Positions 24,047-34,796 of a stretch of DNA of 64,000 nucleotides are shown here, one piece after another; the first letter of the stretch is position 1, and every line of letters begins with the position of its first letter. Below the pieces are notes generated by a model. That model searched no databases. It was given only the letters and a program-made list of their open reading frames with translations, and was not told the origin of the DNA. The position numbers and the translations under genes were made by a program. Origin of the DNA: Lycium barbarum (lineage: Eukaryota; Streptophyta; Magnoliopsida; Solanales; Solanaceae); NCBI RefSeq assembly GCF_019175385.1, contig NC_083338.1, positions 64,574,884 to 64,638,883 of the forward strand, read 5' to 3'.

Positions 24047-24553
24047 TTTTAGTCCCTTCCAACCATAAAATTTTCACATGTCCCCCCTTATTTTATTCTC
24101 TAGAGTCTTCTTAAAAGAAGACTAATTAATTTAATTTAATTATTTTTTTTCCTTTCCTTTTCTAGAATTTTCTTCTTCTTTTTCTTTTCTTTCCTTGAAT
24201 TGTTTTATTTGGTCAAAGAAGACCAAATGTTTTCCTTGGTACACTTTAGCCCCCAAAGAAATGTGGGCATATACTTATGCCACACAACCAACATGGAAAT
24301 TTTATGAACTTTCAAGACTTTTGTGAAATTCCCATTTTACCCCTAGCTTTTCATAATATCACCATGGTTCTATTTTGCGAATTTCTCTTTTTTTTTTCGC
24401 CCTCAGCCTTTCTTAATATTTCTATAATACTAATGTTGTGAATAATATTTATAACCCACTTGTTCATTGAAATACATTTGGAAAATGGTCATTCCCTTAA
24501 CTTCGTTACGACTACCTTGGAATATCCGAACGTATAAAATACGGGATATAACA

Positions 24554-27500
24554 CGTCTGAACCTATAGAGCCATTTGAGGTAGCCACGCCGATTGGGGAC
24601 TTTATTGTAGTGAAACAGGTATATAAAGACTGTTCCGTAACTGTATGTGGCCGAGACACTAAGGCAGATCTGGTGGAGTTAGATATGATTGAATTTGATG
24701 TTATTTTGGGTATGGACTGCCTAGCCTCCTGTTATGCTAATGTTGACTGCCAAAATAAGGTAGTTCGTTTCCAGTTTCCTGGGGAGCCAGTTATAGAATG
24801 GGCCGGTAATACAGCATCGCCGAAATGTAAGTTTATTTCATACCTTAAGGCGACGAAAATGATCAGAAAAGGTTATATTTATCATCTGGTTCGGGTACAA
24901 GACTTGAAAGCAGAAACGCCGACTCTTCAGTCAGTTCCCGTGGTTAATGAATTTCCAGATGTATTCCCAGATGAGCTTCCGGGTCTTCCTCCAGAGCGGG
25001 AGATAGATTTTACTATTGATTTGCTTCCAGATACTCAGCCGATATCTATTCCCCCGTACAGAATGGCACCGACAGAATTGAAAGAACTGAAAGAGCAGTT
25101 GAAGGATCTGTTAGAAAAAGACTTCATCAGACCCAGTACTTCGCCTTGGGGAGCCCCGGTATTATTTGTGCGTAAAAAAGACGGGTCGCTGCGTATGTGT
25201 ATTCATTATCGGCAGCTGAATAAGGTAACCATAAAGAATAAATACCCCCTCCCCAGAATTGATGATTTGTTTGATCAGTTGCAGGGTGCCAGATATTTTT
25301 CGAAGATAGACCTACGGTCAGGCTATCACCAGGTACGGGTACGAGAGGCCGATATTCCTAAGACAGCATTCCGGACCAGATATGGGCACTATGAATTCAG
25401 AGTTATGTCATTTGGGTTAACTAATGCTCCTGCGGTATTCATGGATCTAATGAACCGGGTATTCAGGCCGTTCTTGGATATGTTCGTAATTGTATTTATT
25501 GATGATATCCTAGTTTATTCTCGGTCAGAGGAGGAGCACGCAGATCATTTAAGGACTGTACTTGGGGTGCTTCGACATCAGAAATTATATGCCAAATTTT
25601 CTAAATGTGAATTCTGGCTGGCTTCAGTGGCCTTCTTGGGACATATTATTGCAACTGATGGTGTTCGGGTGGACACACAGAAGATTGAGGCCGTGAAGAA
25701 TTGGCCTAGACCCACGACGCCCACAGAGGTACGTAGTTTTTTGGGATTAGCAGGCTATTACAGAAGATTTGTGGAAAAGTTTGCTTCGATTTCAGCGCCT
25801 TTGACAAGGCTAACTCAGAAGGGGGCCAAGTTCCAGTGGACTGATGCTTGTGAACGAAGATTCCAGTTGCTGAAAGAGAAACTGACTACAGCTCCAGTTC
25901 TTACTCTTCCCGAGGGACCAGATGGGTATGTTATTTATTGTGATGCTTCTGGTGTGGGGTTAGGCTGTGTATTGATGCAGCACGGCAGAGTTATAGCTTA
26001 TGCTTCCCGACAGCTCAAAAAGCATGAAAAGAATTATCCTACACACGATCTGGAGCTTGCAGCGGTGATTCATGCTCTGAAGATATGGAGGCATTATCTA
26101 TATGGCGTTCATGTTGATATCTATACAAATCATTAGAGTCTCCAGTATATTTTCAGGCAGAAAGAGCTAAATTTGCGGCAGCGGAGGTGGCTGGAGGTCC
26201 TGAAAGACTATGATGTGGATATTTTGTATCATCCGGGCAAGGATAATGTTGTTGCAGATGCGCTCAGCCGGAAATCTATGGGTAGCTAGGCAGATTTACA
26301 GCCAGACCGGAGGGAGCTAGTACATGATATTCATCAGTTGGCTAATCTTGGGGTTCGTCTGGCCGATTCTGGCGGTACACGGATTTCTGTCCGAGGGGTT
26401 TCTGAATCATCTATTAAGGAAGATATCAAGCGGCATCAATATGAAGATCCTGCTTTAGCTCGATACAGAGACACAGCCTATGAAAAGGAGAAGACTCCGT
26501 TTGATTTTACACCAGACGGGACCTTATTATACCGAGGCAGGTTGTGTGTACCTGATATTGCAGGGCTACGGCAGCAGGTTATGAGCGAGGCACACTATGC
26601 TCGCTATTCTGTTCATCCTAGGTCTACGAAGATGTACCATGATCTCAGATGCCTATACTGGTCGGATGGTATGAAACGGGTTATCGCAGAGTTCGTCGCC
26701 CAGTGCCCAAATTGTCAGCAGGTCAAAATTGAACATCAGAAACCGGGTGGACTGTTGCAAGAAATGGAAATTCCGACGTGGAAGTGGGAGATCATTAATA
26801 TGGACTTCATTACAGGTTTGCCTCGCACTCCACGGAAGTATGATTCCCTCTGGGTTATTGTTGATAGGCTGACAAAATCAGCCCATTTTCTCCCCGTCAG
26901 AACTACTTATTCCGCTGAGGATTATGCCAGGATTTATATTAAAGAAATTGTCCGACTTCATGGAGTCCCTATATCTATTATCACTGACAGAGGTGCCCAG
27001 TTCACGGTGAACTGCTGGAGGTCTTTTCAGGAGGGATTAGGGACTCAGGCGAGTCTGAGCACAACATTTCATCCTCAGAGTGACGGACAGGCCGAGCGCA
27101 CTATACAGACGCTGGAAGATATGTTACGAGCCTCTGTTATTGATTTCAGAGGTAGCTGGGATGATCACTTGCCATTGATTGAATTTGCTTATAATAACAG
27201 CTACCATTCCAGCATCCAGATGGCTCCGTACGAGGCTTTGTATGGCAGGAAATGCAGGTCACCTATCGGCTGGTTTGATATTGGCGAGATAGAGTTAATC
27301 GGCCCAGATATGATCCAGCAGGCCGTTGATAAGGTGAAACTTATCCGGGAGCGACTATTGGCAGCCCAGAGTCGACAGAAATCATACGCTGACAAACGGC
27401 GTCGTCCTTTGGAATTCCAAGTTGGTGATTGGGTATTTCTAAAGGTATCGCCTATGAAAGGCGTAATGCGGTTCGACAGAAAGGGTAAGCTTAGTCCGCG

Positions 27501-27885
27501 TTATATTGGGCCTTATCTGATTGTGCGAAAAATTGGAAATGTCGCCTATGAGATAGATCTTCCATCTGATTTGGAAGCGGTACATCCGGTATTCCATGTA
27601 TCTATGCTCCACAAATGCATTGGTGATCCCTCTAGAATATTTCCTGCGGATGACATTCAGGTGACGGAGCAGTTATCTTACGAGGAGCAGCCCGTAGCCA
27701 TTTTGGACCGCCAGGTAAGAAAGCTCCGGAACAAAGATGTAGCCTCTGTTAAGGTGCTGTGGCGGAACAATAATAGGGAGGAAATGACCTGGGAGGCCGA
27801 AGAGGAGATGAAGAAGGAATATCCTCATTTGTTCCCTATGCCCTCAGGTAATCTCAAATCCTTGTTTAATTATATTCAATTATGA
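24554..27885 (+). pseudogene. pol: Gypsy pol remnant of E6 (protease end, RT, RNase H, integrase, chromodomain)
   Basis: The frame opens inside the protease. The C-terminal part of that domain (24640-24750) is visible, with GMDC where E8 has GMDW. Reverse transcriptase spans about 24950-25640 with the catalytic FIDDILVYS near 25490-25520; CIHYRQL has H where the related copies have D. RNase H follows (YCDAS near 25938), but YTDH reads YTNH, losing an acidic active-site residue, and the next codon is a stop (26134-26136). A second stop is at 26287-26289. Integrase then reads open to 27885: an HHCC zinc finger (CPNC), the three acidic residues in [11 protein letters not shown] and GQAER, a GPY-type module (RYIGPY) and a chromodomain ending near PHLF. 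The stops, RNase H change and missing gag make it non-functional. Clade assignment to Tekay/Del is by resemblance. Confidence 0.93.
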
Positions 27886-27955
27886 ATGTGTACCATATGT
27901 GTTGGCTATAAACAGAAACTCCCCGAAACATTTTCAGACCCTATAAGATTAATTT

Positions 27956-27991
27956 AACATTCGAGGACGAATGTTCTAAAGGGGGCGAGGA
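27956..27991 (+). other. E6 hairpin and polypurine tract
   Basis: The inverted repeat AACATTCGAGGACGAATGTT (27956-27975) is followed by CTAAAGGGGGCGAGGA, ending exactly where the 3' LTR begins. The tract primes plus-strand DNA; the role of the hairpin is unknown. Confidence 0.85.
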
Positions 27992-30880
27992 TGTTATATC
28001 CCGTGTTTTCGCACATTTGGAAAAATTAGAAATAATCTTGACTTGTATGAAGTAAAGTCATAATTAATTTCCTTGCAACACATGAGTTGTTTATGAAAGA
28101 ATATTAATGTGGAAGAGTCGGGGAAGCCCAAGGGAAAAGTTGGAATTTCGGAAATTATTTTCGGGAATTACAAAATAAGATCCGCAACCAATTGGGCTAA
28201 AAAAATTAATGGAATGGAGGCCCAAATTAAGGGGCATGGCCGGCCAAGCTTTGGCCCATGATCCACATGAATTAGTCATGTGCTTGGTCATGTGACAAGT
28301 TAATAAAGGGACCATATTATATTAGTTATCATCTATTAGAAGTTTCAAGAGAAAGAAGAAAAAAAAAAACAAACCAAGAGCAAGACAAGGAACCCATTTC
28401 GGGTTTGGCCATAGAAAATTTACCATAAAAAATCTTGCTTCAAAAATTAGTTTCTTGTTGAATTCCTACTAATTCAAGGTCCCTTTGCAACGTGGTGTAG
28501 TTGTTTTGGAGGAAGGAGCCATTGGTTCATCAATTTGATCATATACCCAAGTGAAGAAGACTAGAGAAAAAGGTAAGGATTCATTCCTTTTTATTGTGTT
28601 GTGAAGTCTTGTTTGTGTTGTAGTATGTAGAAATTAGTTGAAAGTATAGAAACATGGAAGATTTCAAAGTGGGTTTAGGATATAGTGTCTAGCCGTGTAT
28701 GCCTATTGTTGTATATATATGGTGAGTTAAAATTATGTTGTATTCTAGTTATGTTTATGGTGGAATTCACATTGGAAAGGAAAGTTGAATAAATTTGGTG
28801 GAAGTTGGAATATAGAAGTTGGCCGTGTGGTATGGTGTTGGGAAGATGGCAATGAAATAATTGTATTTGGTGTGTTAGTTGAGTTGTAGGAATCCTTGCA
28901 CGTAAATGAAGATAAAATGACGTAAGTTTGTATTGAAACGGAATGTAGAAACTTATGTCGCTTAGTACAATTTTATGACATTATGAAAAACGAAGTTGTT
29001 AGGTTGCAAATTATGATGATCATGGATAGATTTGGAAGATGGAATCGTGTTATGAATATGTATGCCAAAGATTAGAAGTTTTGAATGAATTATGACCTTA
29101 GCGGAAAGTTGTATATTATGTATATCGTATGAATATTTTGAGGAAATGATATGAAATGCTTCTAAACTATATGGTGATGATCTTGATTAATGATGAATAT
29201 GAAAACATTGAACTTGGTTTGGAAGTGTGAAGTCGGAATGGAAGTTATCGTAGTATGTCGCAAGGTAGAACTAGTTATGTTTTATTGTGTTATATTGTGA
29301 GCGTTGTTGTTGTTGGTATTGTTATTGGGTTGTTGTTGATTATTTTGGCCGAGTTGAATTCTCGGGGGTGCTATATGTATAGGGGAGGTGCTGCCGAAAT
29401 TTCGGTAGACAAATGTGAAGCTATCCCGATTCTTCTCTTGGCATGTCCTAGATGTACTAGGCTTGGATTTACGCCTCGGGGATTATTCTGTTCATCGGAA
29501 TCCGCGATTGAACTTGTCGCATTTTCATTCAATGGAATTGAACACCTTAAGAGTCCTTTTTGGAGAATTATGCATATTTTCCCCAAATGGTCTAGAAAAC
29601 TACGGAATGCCCTAGAGTCTTTCTAGGTGACCTCATAAGCATAAAAATACGTAATTTGAGCCCACCGCCTTGCTTGTCCCGTGGTGGGCCCACTATTCCC
29701 GGTTTTACCCTTATTGTACTTAAGGCTTGTTTTCGAGCAGTTTTTGAAAGAAATGTCCTAACTACTCTTTTAATTACTAAACAAAAACTGTTTTAAATAT
29801 TCCATTAAGTCTTATAAATTGTTTTGGCACTCGGAACGATTTCAGAAAGATTATGCTTCTGTAATTCTTTATGACATCCGAACCCCACGTATTATGACTC
29901 CGTCTGACTTCATTGGATTTCTTTGTCATTAATATGCCTCATCGAGTCTCTGAAAATATTTATGATATTTTAACTGCATTTAGTTTCTCACTACTCTATT
30001 CGTGGATGCACCAATGTTTCCCACACTGAGCCCGGGCCAGGATATGTTGTCAAGCGTGACCCTCTGCATTGTTCGCCGTGCCTCGATGTGAGGGGGTAGG
30101 TATACGCGTACAAGGGTTTGTGGAGTATGCTGTGCCATGTACGCTTGTTCTGATATGATTTGCTATGGCCATCTGATATGACATATTACGTTACGGGGTT
30201 ATGCCCCTATTCTGATTCTTCTGTGATGTGGCACCAGCGTCGGGAGGGTGGCCACGCTCTGTCTGCCGAGTCCCTTGGCAGGGGCCGGATTTGATATGAC
30301 ATATGTTTCTGTACACACTCTTCATGTTTTGAAAATATGTATTTGATACTTTGGATTTTCTGTTCGCTTTCTGTACGTTCTGTACCAGTTATGATTTGGT
30401 TTTTGTAAGTCAGGCTTTACATATTCAGTACATATTTCGTACTGACCCCCTTTCTTCGGGGGCTGCATTTTCATGTCGCGCAGGTACCGACGACAGGTTT
30501 GCTGATCCGTCCGTCTAGGATATCTTTTCTGCCATTTGGAGCGCTCTTTATTCAGAGCCCATCTTTTGGTACAGTCTGTCACTATTGTATATATGTGCAC
30601 TATTCAAGGGTATGACGGGGCCCTGTCCCGTCTTATGTCTCTGCTATGCTTTGTAGAGGTCTGTAGATATATCTGTGTGGGTTCTGTATATGTTTTGAGT
30701 TATTATGATCCATGATGGCCTTATCGGCTTCCACGTGCTATATCTGTTCCCCTGCACTATTTAGTATCGCTTACTAATTGTTATATTGATAATTTCTGCT
30801 AAAATACTGGTATGGGGTTTGGGTACGTTTGGGTGTCCAGCACGGACACTAGTCACGGCCTACGGGGTTGGGTCGTGACA
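27992..30880 (+). repeat. E6 3' LTR
   Basis: This 2,889-bp LTR runs from TGTTATATCCCGTG to GGGTCGTGACA. It is the plus-strand counterpart of the E8, E9 and E12 LTRs. Landmarks are a TATA-like box (28313-28323), the palindrome with one change (29391-29408), the hairpin CCCCC-TTTCTTC-GGGGG (30446-30462) and a terminal stem formed by TCACGGCC and GGGTCGTGA. Confidence 0.92.
28313..28323 (+). promoter_or_regulatory. TATA-like box in E6 LTR
   Basis: CATATTATATT follows AAAGGGAC about 320 bp into the LTR; the E9 LTR has ATATATAT at the matching place (46984-46994, minus). Promoter role is inferred. Confidence 0.45.
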
Positions 30881-32564
30881 CTAGGGTTTTGGCTAATTGA
30901 AGTATTTCAACTTAAGGATTGTTCAACCATCATCCAAGGTAAGTTTCATGATTATTCCATGTTGTTTGAAGTATTGGAAAGCTTAGACACTTGAAATGTA
31001 GAAGAACATAGAAATGGGTCATTATTGAGTGAATAGTGACATAAATGAAGGATAGTGGAATTGAACTATGAATATTGAAGTGTTGTGAGTAAAAATACGT
31101 TATAAATGATGTTTATATCATGAAACAGGCATTAAATGCATGAAAACACAAAGACGAGTCATAAGGTTAAAAATGGGGGAAATTGGAGGAAAATGGTGGA
31201 TTTTGCTAAACGCACGTAAATGACGATTGTCGATTATGATATTGCGAATAATATTATGAATATTGGGAGTTGATATAGAATATGAGAAAAGTAGTATGAG
31301 CAAAGGAGACGCTTCCCAACTTTTCCTAGAATTAGCGATGCGTTCTTGTAGTTAGTTTACTAATGTTGATCCGAATTCTCTTATGAAGGTAACGATGTGA
31401 TTTTGAAGGAGAGCAACTGAGCGATAGCCCAGCTAGGCGACCAAGGTATGTGAGGCTAGACCCTTTTCTTTCTATGGCATGAATCCGATGACATGATTTC
31501 CTCTCTTTCCATGATTCTCCTCTACCCGTAAAGCCAAGAGTTTAAGATCATAAATAGCTATATGAGTCAAGAAACGTGATATGACGTTCCCACGACGTAA
31601 ATGATATTGTTCCTTGTACACACTCACCTTATACATTGATCCTTTCAAGGTGAGGCAAAGTGTTCATGTATGGCCATAATAGAATCGAGGGTACACGACC
31701 TTACGTCACCTCGATGGAATACAACCGATCTAGAGACTTTATGCATGTATAATAACAATTATGTTTTAGTAAGCATATTGTATAAATATTTTTATAAAGA
31801 GCATGTCATGATTGCATTCACACCGGGCCTAGTTAGTCGGGCAGACGCCGCTTCAGCGGGCGGCGATATGGATACACCACGACCTACGGGCGTGGGCAGA
31901 CACCACTAGTGGGCGGCATGAGATGGTACCCCGGACGCGAGAGGCCTGGACGCGGGCTAATATTATTGATTATCACACCGTTCCGACATGGACGGGCAGC
32001 TTGCATATGATGCATATATGTCATGATGATGAGTATGAGTAAGATAGCATGCGTTACTTCTTTATGATTATCAGTCAGATCCAGATGCTTCCTGTTGATG
32101 TTATCACTACATTATTGATGCCTTCTTTCATTGTTTATGCCTCTCATACTCAGTACAATATTCGTGCTGACGTCCTTTCTTCGGACGCTGTGTTCATTCC
32201 CACAGGTAGACAGGGAGGAGAGCTTGGCCCAGATCCTCAGTAGCTGTCAGCGGATAAAGAGCACTCCATTGTTCGGAGGTGCTTATGGCTATTCTTTTGA
32301 TGTACATATACATATGCATATTTTTGGCACGACGGAGTCTTGTTCCGTCTGTTTATACAGTATGTCAGTAGAGGCTCGTAGATACGCAGTGTGGGTTAGA
32401 TGGTCTCACAAAAAAATGCTATTATTGTATATTTTATTTTGATGGCCAAGAGGCAATGTATATAAGTATTTATATTTTATTTACAATATGATTTCTCATG
32501 CTATTTGTATACTAAATTGGTAATAGACTATTGAGTGAGTAAGATAAGTAGTAGAGTGAGCGGT
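30881..32564 (+). repeat. E7 5' LTR, middle and 3' part
   Basis: The first 130 bp or so match 58532-58664 of the E7 3' LTR; the rest matches the reverse complement of E11 (58665-59405). It includes the hairpin CGTCC-TTTCTTC-GGACG (32171-32187). E8 cuts it at 32564. Small frames here (such as 32049-32243) have no recognisable product. Confidence 0.85.
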
Positions 32565-34796
32565 TGTCACGACCCAACCCCGTAGGCCGTGACTAGTGCC
32601 CGATCTGGGCACCCGAACGCATCTACCAAATGCTATCTCAAATTGTATCAAACACATTCTAGTATAAAGCAGAAGCCGACAAGGCTTTATTTCCAATTTA
32701 GATAATTTCCAGAAAAATTTCGGCAGAGTTTCCTTTGTTTTACGGACTATCCCACATACCCTGCACACAGAAAATACCAACAAAGGCCACACAGGGCCAA
32801 CAGAGTAACATCTAAATATATGCGGACCGGCCGCCGCGGCGAATGGGATCGCCCAAACACAACACATACACATATCTGTACAGAAAGACCCCAACCCACA
32901 AACATGTCCACAGACCTCTAACAGACCGACAGAATCATATGACGGGACAGGGCCCCGCCGTACCCATGAACGAGAATATACATATATAGAAGTGACAGAC
33001 TATACCAAAAGATGGCTCTGAATAAAAGAGCGCTCCAAAAATAGCAGAATGAGATCCTAAGCGGACGGATCAGCAAACCTTTCGTCGGTACTTGCGCGGC
33101 ATGAAAACGCAGCCCCCGAGGAAAGGGGGTCAGTACGAAATATGTACTGAATATGTAAAGCCTGAGTTACAGAAACAAAATCATAACTGGTGCAGAACAT
33201 ACAAAAAGTAAACGGAAAATCCAAAGTATCAGATACATATTTCCAAAACATGCAGAGTGTGTACAAAACATATGTCATATCAAATCCGGCCCCTGCTAAG
33301 GGACTCGGCAGACAGAACGTGGCCACCCTCCCGACGCTGGTGCCACAACACAGAAGAATCAGAATAGGGGCATAACCCCGTAACATAATATGTCATATCA
33401 GATGGCCATAGTAAATCATATCAGAACAAACGTACATGGCACAACATACTCCACAAACCCATGTACGCGTATACCTGCCCCCTCACATCGAGGCACGGCG
33501 AACAATGCAGGGGATTACGCTTGACAACATATCCTGGCCCGGGCTCAGTGTGGGAAACATTGGGGCATCCACGAATAGAGTAGTGAGAAACTAAATGCAG
33601 TTAAAATATCATAAATATTTTCAGAGACTCGATGAGGCATATTAATGACAAACAAATCCAATGAAGTCAGACGGAGTTATAATACGTGGGGTTCGGATGT
33701 CATAAAGAATTACAGAAGCATAATCTTTCTGAAATCGTTCCGGGTGCCAAAACAATTTATAAGACTTAATGGAATATTTAAAACAATTTTTGTTTAGTAA
33801 TTAAAAGAGTAGTTAGGACATTTCTTTCAAAAACTGCTCGAAAACAAGCCTCAAGTACAATAAGGGTAAAACCGGGAATAGCGGGCCCACCTCGGAACAA
33901 GCAAGGCGGTGGGCTCAAATTACGCCCTTTAAGCTTATGGGGTCACCTATAAAGGTTTTACGGACATTCTATAGCTTTTCAAGGAGTTTAGAGAAGGTTT
34001 ACATAATTTCAGGAAAAGCATATCAAAATGGTTCAATTCTACTGAAGGAAAAACTGAGATTTCCTCTTGCAGATTCCGATGGCCAAGAAGGTCTTTTGAG
34101 GCCCGAATCCGATCCTAAAACACTTAGACATGCCAAAATAAGGATCGGGGTAGCTTTACATACCTTTCAAGCTCCTTACGCCTTTCCAAACTCACTTCCC
34201 GTTTCGTCAAAAATCTGCAAATGGTCAAGTTTACCAATTGTAAGTTATAGATGCTACAAATTCAATTCAACTCTTATTTGCCTACCGATATTTCGGCAGC
34301 ACTTCCCCTATACATATAGCACCCCGAGAATTCAACTCGGCTATAAATCATCAACAACAACCCAAACGGCAACATCAATATCAACAATGAATCATTAAAA
34401 ACACAAATATCCTTCAACTAGTCATTTTTCTCACAAGTTGACATAACCTTCATTCTAACCCAAACTTCCACTAATATCAATAATTTCACATTCAACAAAA
34501 ATCAAGATCATCACCATATAGTCCTAGAAACATTTCATATCGTTTGCCTTAAGATATACACTCGATATACATGATATACAATCTTCCGCCAAAATCATAA
34601 CTTATGCAAAACATTAAATCTTTGGCATACAACTTCATAACAAGTTTCCAACTTCCAAATTCATCAATGATCATCATAATTCACAACCAAATAACTTCAT
34701 TTCCTTAATGTCGGAAAATCATACTAAAACGACATAAGTTTCTACATTCCAATTCAATACAAACTTATATCATTCTAACTTCATTTACATATCAAG
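32565..34796 (-). repeat. E8 3' LTR, truncated by internal deletion
   Basis: This aligns with 38077-40300 of the 5' LTR with scattered single changes and one small indel near 34560. Homology stops at ATATCAAG and the sequence jumps into RNase H codons. ATCAC is shared by both partners at the joint (34798-34802). Confidence 0.93.

Larger units (their letters stand above)
20402..24553 (-). repeat. E5 5' LTR (4.15 kb)
   Basis: This runs from TGTCACACCCCGACC to GGGATATAACA. It is the longest LTR in the window, partly because of two tandem-repeat arrays (21177-21440 and 22227-22640). It keeps the family landmarks: the palindrome (22918-22935, one change) and a TATA-like box (24037-24046). Its right end abuts the protease codons of E6, so E5 seems to have inserted into E6; the expected left target duplicate (CGTCT) is lost with the deleted part. 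Confidence 0.85.
24554..30880 (+). mobile_element. E6: 5'-truncated Ty3/Gypsy chromovirus
   Basis: The 3' half of a Gypsy element: end of protease, reverse transcriptase, RNase H, integrase with chromodomain, polypurine tract and a full 3' LTR. The 5' LTR, gag and start of protease are absent; the break coincides with the end of the E5 LTR. On the right it sits in the E7 5' LTR, before CTAGGGTTTTGGCTAATTG, which is continuous in the E7 3' LTR at 58532. Confidence 0.9.

Noticed and set aside
33937..34398. 153-residue frame with a homologue at 39449-39781
   Set aside because: Both lie at the same place in the two E8 LTRs, antisense to the element, with no domain.
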